From Pedobacter sp. WC2423 (GTDB lineage: Bacteria > Bacteroidota > Bacteroidia > Sphingobacteriales > Sphingobacteriaceae), in assembly GCF_040822065.1 (NCBI RefSeq), contig NZ_CP162005.1, forward strand, positions 372,001 through 436,000: a stretch of DNA of 64,000 bases, written 5' to 3'. The translations under genes and the position numbers were made by a program. Positions within the stretch are counted from its first letter, which is position 1. The number at the start of each line of letters is the position of its first letter. Under the pieces are notes generated by a model, which saw only the letters and a program-made list of their open reading frames with translations, had not been told where the DNA came from and ran no database searches. Shown piece by piece: positions 53,875-62,936 of this stretch.

Positions 53875-55230
53875 TTAAAACGCTTCATTTAATCCCAGAA
53901 AGAATCCTCTTGCACCGTAATTTCCGAAGGCATAGTCAAGACATAGATTGGTCCGTGTCGCTTTATTGAATAACACACGTAAACCTGCACCTCCTCCAGG
54001 TTGCCACTTGTCAAATATTTTCGTACCCAGCTCATCATTGGTCGTTTGTACATTAAAGAAGGTAACGCCACTCAAAAACTTATTCCTGGTGATCGGGAAC
54101 CGGTATTCTAATTCTGAATAGTTATAATTAGTCCCTTTAAAATAGCCTATTGTATAACCTCTTCCGCTACGGAAGGCCGGATCTTTTCCTGTTCCCGGTA
54201 ATTCCAGGTAGGGTATTGCTCCACTGGCCAGGTATGATCCCCAGTTCCAGAACGCAATTACATGCTCAGGGTTACGCGCAGAAAGACTCCAGTATTTTCT
54301 GAAATCAGTGGTGAATTGTACCGCATTTTTTGTGCTGCCTATCCAGCTCTGGTTTACCCTGATTCCTGCATCTGCATAAATCCCTTTATATGCCCTGTTC
54401 TGATTATCACGAGTAGTATACTGCACATTGAAAAGCAAGCCATTTGAACTATAATGATCACGGTCAAATCCATGACGGTCACTGTAAATATTATACGGCG
54501 TTAAGTCGCTCTCTGTTGCTCTGTCCTCAATCTTTCTTCTGATATCAAATGATACACCAGCACCAACGAACAAGTTTTCTTTAACTTGTTTATATACTTT
54601 CTCTTTAAAGCTGTAATACTGCGCATGCAGCACATAGCCCTTTCGATCGGGATTTAACAATGCCTCGTCTTCAGCAGTTCCCGGATTGTTATTTCCTATA
54701 CCTAATCCGAAATCCGGTGTGACAGTTTTTGCGGCAACCAGGCTACCCTGGAAATTCCATTTATTACCCGGGGTGTAAATATTATGATTGATATAAAAAT
54801 AAATAATCCCTTTAGTGGTGATAGAAGCTGAAGTGGCTGCTACAGACATTAATGTGTTGGGGTCACTTCCTAATACTCTGCCAGCTACAGCCTTTATACC
54901 TATTTGTGCTCCAATACTTGGATTGTAGGCCACATTAGGTATTGGTGTAATTCCAGACTTTTTACGCAGCGGATTTGGCTTTCTATTGGGATGTAAGACC
55001 TTTCTGAATAAGTCAGCAACATCATACTGCTTATCAGTCGAGTCAGCAGGCCTGACAGCGGCAGCGGCTAAAGAATCCTTTTTTACGGAATCAGATTTGA
55101 GTTCCTGGCTATAAGCAAGACTGCTTACGGTTGTAAATCCGGCTAATAAAAATAACCTCGATATTAAATAGAGTCTTGTCCGGGCAGGATTGAACTTTTT
55201 TATATGATTTGCTGAATGTCTGAATTCCAA
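53875..55230 (-). CDS. Omp85-like (BamA/TamA-type) outer membrane barrel without POTRA domains
   Basis: The 451-residue protein has an N-terminal signal region (LISRLFLLAGFTTVSSLAYSQ), a short linker and a beta-barrel similar to the 16-strand 'bacterial surface antigen' domain. The end of the barrel, GGGAGLRVLFNKATRTNLCLDYAFGNYGARGFFLGLNEAF, is typical of this group. It lacks the POTRA repeats of BamA, so it belongs to the small barrel-only class common in Bacteroidota, of unknown function. It stands 46 bases upstream of the DUF3298 lipoprotein on the same strand and may be cotranscribed. Confidence 0.8.
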   Translation of the reverse strand: MEFRHSANHIKKFNPARTRLYLISRLFLLAGFTTVSSLAYSQELKSDSVKKDSLAAAAVRPADSTDKQYDVADLFRKVLHPNRKPNPLRKKSGITPIPNVAYNPSIGAQIGIKAVAGRVLGSDPNTLMSVAATSASITTKGIIYFYINHNIYTPGNKWNFQGSLVAAKTVTPDFGLGIGNNNPGTAEDEALLNPDRKGYVLHAQYYSFKEKVYKQVKENLFVGAGVSFDIRRKIEDRATESDLTPYNIYSDRHGFDRDHYSSNGLLFNVQYTTRDNQNRAYKGIYADAGIRVNQSWIGSTKNAVQFTTDFRKYWSLSARNPEHVIAFWNWGSYLASGAIPYLELPGTGKDPAFRSGRGYTIGYFKGTNYNYSELEYRFPITRNKFLSGVTFFNVQTTNDELGTKIFDKWQPGGGAGLRVLFNKATRTNLCLDYAFGNYGARGFFLGLNEAF

Positions 55231-55993
55231 TTTATAAAGGCGTTAGGAGTATTGATTGTAAATGTTAAACCCCGAAATCGCTATAATGTTTTATGCTTTA
55301 ACTATTTATTATTACATTCCTGCTTAAAGACTACTATTCAGGGCATTAAATATCAATGCTGACAAGCATATCAGTTCATCCTGTTTGACATTTATTTGAG
55401 GGGAATTGTTTTAATCAATTATAATAATATTACACTATATATTTATTTAATTATATTAAATAAGAAAATTATTGTGTTTTTAAAGATTTTTTTGGAAAAA
55501 ATAATTAACTAAAGGTGATTTTTTAATTTTATTTTTTGATTGGCTGTTAGAAATTAATCGTCGATTCCAGCTTCTGGAGTGTATTCCTGCAGGTTGTTTT
55601 TGAATTTACTTCTGGATGAGCGGAACGGTATTAGTCTTCGATGTGGTGTTCTGCTTAAATGTGAGGATGAGAGCTGGTTATAGTCTTATAAAGCTTTTAA
55701 ATATGTTTTGAGCCGGTTTTGGTATTGATTATTCCTGTTTTGTGTAGTCGTTATTTGTTTTTATAACACTTATTTTATTGCCGTAATTTTTTTGGCTGAT
55801 TGTGTTTTTAAGTCGGATTAAATGTGCTGTTTTTGACTGTTGTACCTTTACTTGATAAAAAAAACACAATAATTTAACGTGCAAATCATTTTATGTATGA
55901 ATAAATTTGTACTTTCGTTAAAAAACATACATTATTATCCTCTATTAGAGAAACTAGATTCTTATTGCTTCACGAAATACCATATTATAAAGA
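55231..55993. other. Long divergent intergenic region before the capsule operon
   Basis: No gene is seen in these 763 AT-rich bases. It must hold the promoters for the minus-strand Omp85-like gene and the plus-strand polysaccharide operon. The best promoter element is at 55902-55909. Confidence 0.6.
55902..55909 (+). promoter_or_regulatory. Candidate -7 promoter element of the capsule operon
   Basis: TAAATTTG matches the Bacteroidota -7 consensus TAnnTTTG and lies 84 bases before the first gene, leaving a leader of about 75 bases. A clear -33 TTTG at the usual spacing is not seen. Confidence 0.45.
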
Positions 55994-56722
55994 ATGTTTA
56001 CTTTTTTTAAGAAAAAAAACCGAGTTGAAGATATAGAATGGCTGGGTGTTGATATACATTCCCATTTATTGCCAGGGATTGATGATGGATCTCCTGATGT
56101 TGCGCAATCTTTGAGTCTGATTCATCAGCTAAGTGATTTGGGTTTTGGTAAGTTCATTTGTACACCTCATATTTTTAAGGAATTGTATCCAAACGACGCT
56201 AGTACGATTTCATCTGCATTGAAAGAGGTTAAAGTTGAATTGGAAAAATCTGGTTTAGAGGTAGATATTGCTGCTGCTGCTGAATATATGATAGACGAAA
56301 ATTTTCAAGTTAAAAATGACTTGCTTTGTTTGCCGGGGAAATATATTTTGATAGAGATGTCTTATCTCTCTGAAACTCCTGGAATTGATCAGGTGATTTT
56401 TGACTTGCAGATTCATGGCTATCAGGTCATTCTTGCACATCCGGAGCGCTACTCCTTCAATCATCAATATCTGGCCAGATTTAATAGATATAAAGAAATG
56501 GGGGTGCTGTTTCAGTTAAATTTATTAGCTGTTTGTGGATATTATGGGAATGAAGTGAAACGTGTATCCGGCTATCTGCTGGAAAACAAGCTTTATGATT
56601 TTGCTGCTACAGACTTACATCATAACAGGCATTTGCATGTGCTCTCGAATGCAATTACCAGTGGTGCTTTATATCAAAAGCTAGGTAACTATGATTTTAA
56701 AAACAAGGAGATCTTCCTTTAA
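55994..56722 (+). CDS. CpsB/YwqE-type tyrosine-protein phosphatase (PHP fold)
   Basis: The 242-residue protein has the PHP-domain metal motifs: DIHSHLLPGIDDGSPD at ~18-33, ICTPHIF at ~54-60, AAEYMIDENF with its metal glutamate at ~92-101, ILAHPERY at ~144-151 and FAATDLHHNRH at ~210-220. Members dephosphorylate the tyrosine-rich tail of the capsule co-polymerase kinase and so control chain length and export. It opens the polysaccharide operon, and the kinase two genes later carries such a tail, which supports the role. Confidence 0.93.
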   Translation: MFTFFKKKNRVEDIEWLGVDIHSHLLPGIDDGSPDVAQSLSLIHQLSDLGFGKFICTPHIFKELYPNDASTISSALKEVKVELEKSGLEVDIAAAAEYMIDENFQVKNDLLCLPGKYILIEMSYLSETPGIDQVIFDLQIHGYQVILAHPERYSFNHQYLARFNRYKEMGVLFQLNLLAVCGYYGNEVKRVSGYLLENKLYDFAATDLHHNRHLHVLSNAITSGALYQKLGNYDFKNKEIFL

Positions 56723-56836
56723 TATTCAGATAAAACGACTTATATATTCAAACAGGGCACAAAGAATATGTAGCTGCCAATGATAGCCCGAATAAACTTT
56801 TAAAATTATAACCCGTTAAAAACGCCTTATCCACCT

Positions 56837-57646
56837 ATGAGAAGAAGTTTTAAAAATGGTAAAATTAGAAACGGTGCAATACTGTTTCTGACTTTACTTT
56901 TTGCATCCTGCGCAAGTACTAAAAATGTACCTTATTTTCAGGACATTACGTCCGCAGAAAAATCTGTATTAGCCAATACAGCAGTCTTCACAGAGCCAGC
57001 TATCCAGCCTGATGACATCCTTTCTATTTCCATATTTACGATTGATCCGGCTACTTCTATGGTGGTAAATCAGGTAGGTACGCAGGCGCTGAGTACTATT
57101 CCCGGGCCATCCGGCGGTATTGTCGCTACGCCTCCTGCTTCAGGATTCCTGGTTGATAAAAATGGGGAAATTGATTTATCTATCGTCGGTAAAGTAAAGA
57201 TTGGGGGGTTGACTACTTTCCAGGCCAGAGACTTGATTAAGGAGAAGGCTGCTGTCGTTTACAAAGATCCGAATGTGCAGGTACGTTATGCTAATTTTAA
57301 AGTTACTGTACTGGGAGAAGTGAGCAGGCCGGCTTCTTATGTGTTGCCAAATGAGAGAGTTAGTGTGCTGGATGCCTTGGGGCTGGCCGGAGATCTGACG
57401 ATATTTGGCAGACGTGAGAACGTGCTGCTGATCCGGGAGAATAATGGTAAAAAGGAATTCGCACGGCTGAATTTAAACTCTTCCGAACTGTTTAACAGCC
57501 CTTTTTATTACCTCAAACAAAACGATGTCATTTACGTCGAGCCTAACAAAGGAAAAGCTGCGTCCTTAAACCAGGCAAGAACCCAGACTTATGCCATTAT
57601 TGGAACTGCGCTCTCAGTTTTAATTGTCTTGTTTTCAAGGCTCTAG
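56837..57646 (+). CDS. Wza-like polysaccharide export lipoprotein
   Basis: The 269-residue lipoprotein has the lipobox FASC (LLFASCASTKNVPYFQD). A polysaccharide-export (PES) domain follows (IQPDDILSISIFTIDPATS..., ~58-80 and GFLVDKNGEIDLSIVGKVKIGGLT, ~105-128), then one SLBB-like domain (FKVTVLGEVSRPASYVLPNERVSVLDALGLAG, ~154-185), and a C-terminal hydrophobic segment (YAIIGTALSVLIVLFSRL) that may span a membrane. It should form the outer membrane part of the export channel with the co-polymerase encoded 25 bases downstream. Confidence 0.93.
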   Translation: MRRSFKNGKIRNGAILFLTLLFASCASTKNVPYFQDITSAEKSVLANTAVFTEPAIQPDDILSISIFTIDPATSMVVNQVGTQALSTIPGPSGGIVATPPASGFLVDKNGEIDLSIVGKVKIGGLTTFQARDLIKEKAAVVYKDPNVQVRYANFKVTVLGEVSRPASYVLPNERVSVLDALGLAGDLTIFGRRENVLLIRENNGKKEFARLNLNSSELFNSPFYYLKQNDVIYVEPNKGKAASLNQARTQTYAIIGTALSVLIVLFSRL

Positions 57647-57671
57647 TTGCTCACCCTTTTAGTATAAACCA

Positions 57672-60035
57672 ATGAATAACATAGTTGAAAACAGGATATC
57701 ACAAAAAGATGATGCTTTAGATATTAAGCAAATTATATCACGCTTATTATACAACTGGTATTGGATTTTATTGTCATTATTAATTTGTGTTACTTTTGCT
57801 GTGCTGTATGCCAGGTATAAAACACCCAGTTATAAAATATCTGCCAGAGTACTGGTGAATGACGAGAAAAAGGGCAGTGGCCTGATGGCCGGCAGTGATA
57901 TTTTAGGTGACCTCGGCGGGTTGCTTGGGGCAAAAAGTACTGTTGATAATGAAGCTGAAATTTTAAAGACCAGGTACTTGATGGAGCGTGTTGTTCAGGA
58001 TATGAACCTTAACATCACTTATTATAGAAAAGGAAGAGTAAAGAACACAGAGCTTTACAAATCACCGGTTAAGGTGAGAATAATCTCCGCAGAAGATACG
58101 ATTAAAGAAACGAATGTTGGTGTGGAGATTTTGAAAAACAACCAGCTGGCGATCAGTTCTGAAAAGCTGGATACACTGGTTAGTTTTGGTAAACCTTTTA
58201 AGGTCCCTCATGTTGGAACCCTGCTGATTACCAAAAATCCTGAAGTTCCGGATTTATACAACAAATACAATGTGAACATCAATTCTGTCGATACCAAAGT
58301 GGCAGATATGATGGAAGATCTTACCGTCGAGGTGAAAAATAAACTGATTACGATTGTCGATGTCTCTTTAAACCACCCTATACCGAAAAAAGGAGAGGAT
58401 ATACTGAATAAGCTGATTGAAAGCTATGTTCAGGAAAACGTGAAAGATAAGAATGAAATTGCTGACAGTACCGTTAAATTTATTCAGAACCGTTTGAATT
58501 TCATCGGGAGGGAACTAGGTGACCTGGAAGGTAATATTCAGGGTTTTAAACAAAAGAATAACCTGGCCGATATGACCGAGCAGTCTAAGCTATTGGTGCA
58601 GACTACGGGGCAGTATGTGAGTGATCTGAGTAAAACTGAAACCCAGATCAGTATTCTTAAAAGTTTGCAGGAATACCTGAAAGACGGGACAAAGAACAAA
58701 CGCGTTTTACCGAGTTCTTTAGTACCGGCAGATTTAGTGTTTAGTGGTGCTGTAGAAAAATTCAATACCCTGACACTGGAAAGGGCAAAAAGATTAATTG
58801 GTGTCACTGAAGCCAATCCGGCGATTATATTACTGGATAAGGAAATCGCAAACGCAAGAGCTGATATTGAAGCTAATCTGGTGACCACACTGGATGCCTT
58901 TACCATTACCAGGGACAGATTAAGCAATCAAATGAAAAAGGCGGAGACTCAGGTTCGCGGCGTACCTGAAATCGAGCGTAATTATTTGAACCTTGCGCGT
59001 CAGCAGCAAATCAAGCAAGAGCTTTATCTCTTTTTGATGCAGAAAAGTGAAGAGACTGCAATTTCTAAAACATCAAATATCTCAAATTCCAGAACGATTG
59101 ACCCGCCTAAATCCGAGGTGAAACCATTCAGTCCTAAAAAAGCGATGATTTATATCGTTGGGCTGTTCCTGGGCTTGTTTATTCCTGTTTCAGTTATTTA
59201 TCTGAAAGATATCTTAAATGATAAGATCCAGACTAAAGAAGATATCAGCAGAGTAACCGCTGTTCCTGTAATCGGAGAAATCAGTCATAACGAAGAAGGA
59301 ACTAACCTGGTTGTGGCCAATAGTTCAAGATCTGCAGTCTCTGAGCAATTCAGAGCTTTAAGAACTAACCTTTATTTCTACATGAAAGCCGCAGAGGCGA
59401 AGGTTATTCTGATTACCTCGAGTATGGCGGGTGAAGGAAAATCTTTTGTTGCGATTAACCTGGGAAATGTACTGGCGCTTTCCAATAAAAAAGTTCTTTT
59501 AATGGAACTTGATTTACGTAAGCCCGGACTGTCTGCCAAGCTCGATATTCCAAATGATTCAGGGTTTACCAATTATATTATTGATCCCAATTTAACTGCA
59601 AAGGATATTATAAAACCTTTAAGTATCCATAAAAACTTATCGATTATCAGTTCGGGGCCTGTACCGCCAAACCCGGCAGAAATGTTATTGGATGACCGGA
59701 CCAGAGAATTAATTGAAGAACTCAAATTACAGTTTGATTATATCATTATAGATGCTCCGCCAATCGGGATCGTTGCGGATGCGCAGCTGATGTCTGCCCA
59801 TGCAGACGCTTGTGTATACCTGGTCAGACAAAACTTCACTGCCAAACAGCAATTGAATATTGTGGAAGATCTGAGCAGGAATGAAATGATGAAAAATATT
59901 GGAATCGTTGTCAATGACATTGATGGTCATGGTTACGGTTATGGCTACGGATACGGCTATGGTTACGGTTATGGCTCATACGATGCCCCAGACAATAAAA
60001 ATAAAAAGTGGTTTAAAAAGTTGTTCAAATCTTAA
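57672..60035 (+). CDS. Wzc-like polysaccharide co-polymerase and tyrosine autokinase
   Basis: The 787-residue inner-membrane protein has two membrane helices (~30-48, WYWILLSLLICVTFAVLY; ~495-520, AMIYIVGLFLGLFIPVSVIYL) around a large periplasmic, partly coiled-coil region. The cytosolic BY-kinase domain (~540-750) carries Walker A GEGKS (Lys590), Walker A' MELDLRKPG and Walker B IIIDAPP. The tail alternates Gly and Tyr eight times, followed by SYDAPDNKNKKWF, and is the likely autophosphorylation cluster. The phosphatase three genes upstream is its expected partner. The Gly-Tyr tail is encoded by a simple DNA repeat at ~59930-59980. Confidence 0.95.
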   Translation: MNNIVENRISQKDDALDIKQIISRLLYNWYWILLSLLICVTFAVLYARYKTPSYKISARVLVNDEKKGSGLMAGSDILGDLGGLLGAKSTVDNEAEILKTRYLMERVVQDMNLNITYYRKGRVKNTELYKSPVKVRIISAEDTIKETNVGVEILKNNQLAISSEKLDTLVSFGKPFKVPHVGTLLITKNPEVPDLYNKYNVNINSVDTKVADMMEDLTVEVKNKLITIVDVSLNHPIPKKGEDILNKLIESYVQENVKDKNEIADSTVKFIQNRLNFIGRELGDLEGNIQGFKQKNNLADMTEQSKLLVQTTGQYVSDLSKTETQISILKSLQEYLKDGTKNKRVLPSSLVPADLVFSGAVEKFNTLTLERAKRLIGVTEANPAIILLDKEIANARADIEANLVTTLDAFTITRDRLSNQMKKAETQVRGVPEIERNYLNLARQQQIKQELYLFLMQKSEETAISKTSNISNSRTIDPPKSEVKPFSPKKAMIYIVGLFLGLFIPVSVIYLKDILNDKIQTKEDISRVTAVPVIGEISHNEEGTNLVVANSSRSAVSEQFRALRTNLYFYMKAAEAKVILITSSMAGEGKSFVAINLGNVLALSNKKVLLMELDLRKPGLSAKLDIPNDSGFTNYIIDPNLTAKDIIKPLSIHKNLSIISSGPVPPNPAEMLLDDRTRELIEELKLQFDYIIIDAPPIGIVADAQLMSAHADACVYLVRQNFTAKQQLNIVEDLSRNEMMKNIGIVVNDIDGHGYGYGYGYGYGYGYGSYDAPDNKNKKWFKKLFKS
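59927..59980 (+). repeat. Simple coding repeat for the Gly-Tyr tail
   Basis: About eight tandem copies of a GGNTAY hexamer encode alternating Gly and Tyr at the end of the kinase. Such short tandems can change copy number by slippage in steps of two residues without breaking the frame. Confidence 0.85.
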
Positions 60036-60041
60036 TTAATT

Positions 60042-61583
60042 ATGTTTAAAATACTTGATTGTACCTTAAGGGACGGTGGTTACTACACGAACTGGGACTT
60101 CGATAAAAGTTTAGTTCATACTTATTTGTCCTCTCTAAACAACCTGCCAGTTGATTACATTGAGGTGGGTTACAGAAGCATTCCCATTAAAGAATATTAT
60201 GGCAAATATTTTTATTCTCCTGTTTATGAATTGCAGGAGTTAAAAAGTCTGACCACTAAAAAGCTCGTGATCATTTTTAATGAAAAAGATATCAGAGTTG
60301 AACACGTAGCTGACCTGTTGCAGCCTATCATCGGTATCGTGGATATGGTGCGTATCGCACTCGATCCGCAGCAATTAGGACGTGCGCTGAAACTGGCTGC
60401 CGAAATCAAAAGATACGGTTTTGAAGTTGGCTTCAACGTGATGTACATGTCTAAATGGAAACAATACGGCAATTTTGTAGAAGAGCTGAGTGGTCTTGAC
60501 GGCCTGGCTGATTATTTCTACATGGTAGATAGTTACGGCGGTGTATTTCCTGACGATGTGAAACAAACCATGGACCTGATCCGGTCAAAAACTGATTGTA
60601 AAATTGGTTTCCATGGCCACAATAACCTGGAAATGGCCTTGATCAATTCACTGACAGCCGTTGATTATGGAGCTGATATTGTGGATTCAACCATTTTAGG
60701 AATGGGACGCGGCGCAGGGAATTTAAAAACTGAACTGTTACTCTCAGTTTTAAATACCAAATATAACATGGACATCGATTTTAATGCGATTGGAAATGTG
60801 GTTGACGGCTTTGATAAACTCTTAAAAAAATACGAATGGGGAACTAACGTACCTTATATGATTTCAGGATCAAATTCATTGCCTCAAAAAGATGTAATGG
60901 ACTGGTATACAACCCGTGTGTATTCCCTGAATAGTATGGTCAGAGCGCTTCAGAATCAAAAAAACAATATAAAAGATAATGAGCAGCTGCCAGTTTTTAC
61001 ACCTGCAAAATCTTATGATAAAGTACTTATTCTGGGAGGCGGACCAAATTCAGTGGAGCATTCCAAAGCCATTATTGAATTTATCAATCACACTGAAAAT
61101 ATAGCTGTTGTACATTCAAGTTCAAAAAATGCTTTGTACTACAAAGATGTTCAGGCAGACCAGTTCTATTGCCTGGTAGGGAATGAAGGCCATCGTTTGG
61201 AAAAAGTGTTCAGTGACCTTGGAGATTTTAAAGGTATTTGTGTTTTTCCTCCGTTCCCACGAAAAATGGGTACTTATATTCCTGCGCAGATCCATGATCA
61301 ATGCTTCGAATTTGAACAAATATCTTTTACTGATAAGTTTAAAGAGTCGCACAGTATCCTGGCCTTGCAAACGGCATTGGAATTAAAAGCAGAAGAGATT
61401 TATATTGCTGGCTTTGACGGTTATCAGGAAGCTTCAATTTCTCAGCTGGAAAGAAGCCTGGTAGACGAAAATGAATTTTTGTTCCAGATCTTCCAGGAAA
61501 CTTATGCTAAAGATATTATCTCTTTAACTCCTACAAGGTATAAAACCTTACAGTCCGGTTCAGTCTATAGTCTGGTATGCTAA
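60042..61583 (+). CDS. HMGL-type (DRE-TIM) aldolase fused to an unknown C-terminal domain
   Basis: The 513-residue protein begins with a DRE-TIM metallolyase barrel (~1-285): LDCTLRDGGYYTNWDF holds the catalytic Arg-Asp pair, MVRIALDPQQ follows, and GFHGHNNLEMAL (~187-198) holds the HxH metal motif. Related enzymes cleave or form C-C bonds at the methyl carbon of pyruvate, as in 4-hydroxy-2-oxovalerate aldolase. The C-terminal ~185 residues (KVLILGGGPNSVEHSKAIIEFI..., ELKAEEIYIAGFDGYQEAS) look like a nucleotide- or sugar-binding alpha/beta domain of unclear type, recalling MAF/MptE-like proteins. It starts six bases after the kinase and overlaps the KdsB-like gene, so it is in the operon. Confidence 0.75.
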   Translation: MFKILDCTLRDGGYYTNWDFDKSLVHTYLSSLNNLPVDYIEVGYRSIPIKEYYGKYFYSPVYELQELKSLTTKKLVIIFNEKDIRVEHVADLLQPIIGIVDMVRIALDPQQLGRALKLAAEIKRYGFEVGFNVMYMSKWKQYGNFVEELSGLDGLADYFYMVDSYGGVFPDDVKQTMDLIRSKTDCKIGFHGHNNLEMALINSLTAVDYGADIVDSTILGMGRGAGNLKTELLLSVLNTKYNMDIDFNAIGNVVDGFDKLLKKYEWGTNVPYMISGSNSLPQKDVMDWYTTRVYSLNSMVRALQNQKNNIKDNEQLPVFTPAKSYDKVLILGGGPNSVEHSKAIIEFINHTENIAVVHSSSKNALYYKDVQADQFYCLVGNEGHRLEKVFSDLGDFKGICVFPPFPRKMGTYIPAQIHDQCFEFEQISFTDKFKESHSILALQTALELKAEEIYIAGFDGYQEASISQLERSLVDENEFLFQIFQETYAKDIISLTPTRYKTLQSGSVYSLVC

Positions 61584-62320
61584 TGAATTTTATTGTAGTT
61601 ATTCCCGCACGGTATCAATCGACCAGGTTTCCAGGAAAACCGTTAATCGATATAAAAGGTAAAAGCATGTTATTGCGCACCTATGAACAATGTATTCAGG
61701 CCGTAGATAAGAGTTTAGTCTATGTGGCTACTGAAGATCAGCGCATTGTAGAACACTGCGAGTCCTTTGGTATTCAGGTCTTATTAACCTCAGACAACTG
61801 CTTAACCGGTACAGACCGGATTGCTGAAGTTGCAGCGCTGGTGAAAGCAGACTATTACATCAATGTTCAGGGTGATGAACCTTTGTTCAACCCTGATGAT
61901 ATTACTCAAATGATTTCCCGCCTGGATACTTATCCGGGGGAGATCCTCAATGGGTATTGTCCGATTACAGATGAAAGACAGTACAGAAGCAAATCTGTAC
62001 CCAAAGTTGTTTTCAGACCAGATGGCAGGCTTTTATATATGTCAAGAAGCCCTGTTCCGGGAAATAAAAGCCTGGATTTTGTGAAAGCATGGAGACAAGT
62101 ATGCGTGTATGCATTTCCTTACACGGCTTTAAAAGCTTTTGCTGAAACTAAAAATAAGACTGTTCTGGAGGCAGAAGAGGATATTGAGATTCTGAGGTTT
62201 CTGGAGCTGAATTATGAAGTGAGAATGATTGAGTTGTCCAGTGAATCTATTGCGATAGATAATCCGGAAGACCTGACAGAAGTATTGGCTAAATTAAAAG
62301 AAGATGCTATCAAAGTATAA
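61583..62320 (+). CDS. kdsB: CMP-ulosonic-acid synthetase, KdsB-like
   Basis: From ATG 61583 (TAATG overlap with the aldolase; ATG 61577 adds two residues) the protein has 245 residues. MNFIVVIPARYQSTRFPGKPLIDI is the family N-terminus with the CTP-binding signature, and INVQGDEPLFNPDDI (~92-106) and YMSRSPVPGN (~154-163) are KdsB blocks. The C-terminus ends in IDNPEDLTEVLAKL, like KdsB. It activates a 3-deoxy-ulosonic acid, classically Kdo, with CTP. Lipid A core genes are absent here, so it is probably a dedicated copy for this polysaccharide. Confidence 0.85.
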   Translation: MNFIVVIPARYQSTRFPGKPLIDIKGKSMLLRTYEQCIQAVDKSLVYVATEDQRIVEHCESFGIQVLLTSDNCLTGTDRIAEVAALVKADYYINVQGDEPLFNPDDITQMISRLDTYPGEILNGYCPITDERQYRSKSVPKVVFRPDGRLLYMSRSPVPGNKSLDFVKAWRQVCVYAFPYTALKAFAETKNKTVLEAEEDIEILRFLELNYEVRMIELSSESIAIDNPEDLTEVLAKLKEDAIKV

Positions 62321-62936
62321 AGTAATATTATGGGATTTCGATGGAGTCATTATGGACTCCATGCCCATAAGATCAAAAGGATTTGAGCTGGTATTAGCGC
62401 AATACCCAAAAGAACAAGTGGACGAGCTGATGGCTTATCATGAACTGAATGGTGGTCTTTCCAGGTATGTGAAATTCAGATATTTTTTTGAACAGATCAG
62501 GAAAGAAACGATTACTGAGGCGCAGGTGCTGGAGTTTGCAGCTCAATTTTCTGAAATCATGCTTTCTCTTTTGATGGATGAGAAACTATTGATTACTGAT
62601 AGTGTTGAATTTATCAAAGCGAACTGGCAGGATTTCCAGATGCATATCGTTTCCGGATCTGACGGTAAAGAACTTCGAATGATCAATGACGAGCTGGGAC
62701 TTTCCAAATACTTTAAAACCATCAATGGTTCTCCGACTCCCAAAAAACAATTGGTAGCAGAGGTATTAACAGCGAATCATTACGATAAAAATGAAGTTGT
62801 GCTGATCGGTGATTCTATCAATGACTATGACGCGGCCACAGTCAATAATATTTCATTTACAGGCTACAACAATCCTGAACTGAAACGTCTTTCTGAAAAT
62901 TATATCACGCAATTCAAGCTCATCGTTTCCCAATGA
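62304..62936 (+). CDS. HAD-family phosphatase
   Basis: The 210-residue protein overlaps the KdsB-like gene by 17 bases. WDFDGVIMDS holds the nucleophile Asp11 and acid/base Asp13, HIVSGSDGKEL the motif II serine region, PTPKKQLV the motif III lysine and VLIGDSINDYDAA the metal aspartates. The helical cap (~residues 15-85) is that of phosphoglycolate-phosphatase-like members. In this operon it could remove a phosphate from the ulosonic-acid intermediate, like KdsC in the Kdo pathway, though KdsC has no such cap. Substrate is inferred from context only. Confidence 0.85.
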   Translation: MLSKYKVILWDFDGVIMDSMPIRSKGFELVLAQYPKEQVDELMAYHELNGGLSRYVKFRYFFEQIRKETITEAQVLEFAAQFSEIMLSLLMDEKLLITDSVEFIKANWQDFQMHIVSGSDGKELRMINDELGLSKYFKTINGSPTPKKQLVAEVLTANHYDKNEVVLIGDSINDYDAATVNNISFTGYNNPELKRLSENYITQFKLIVSQ

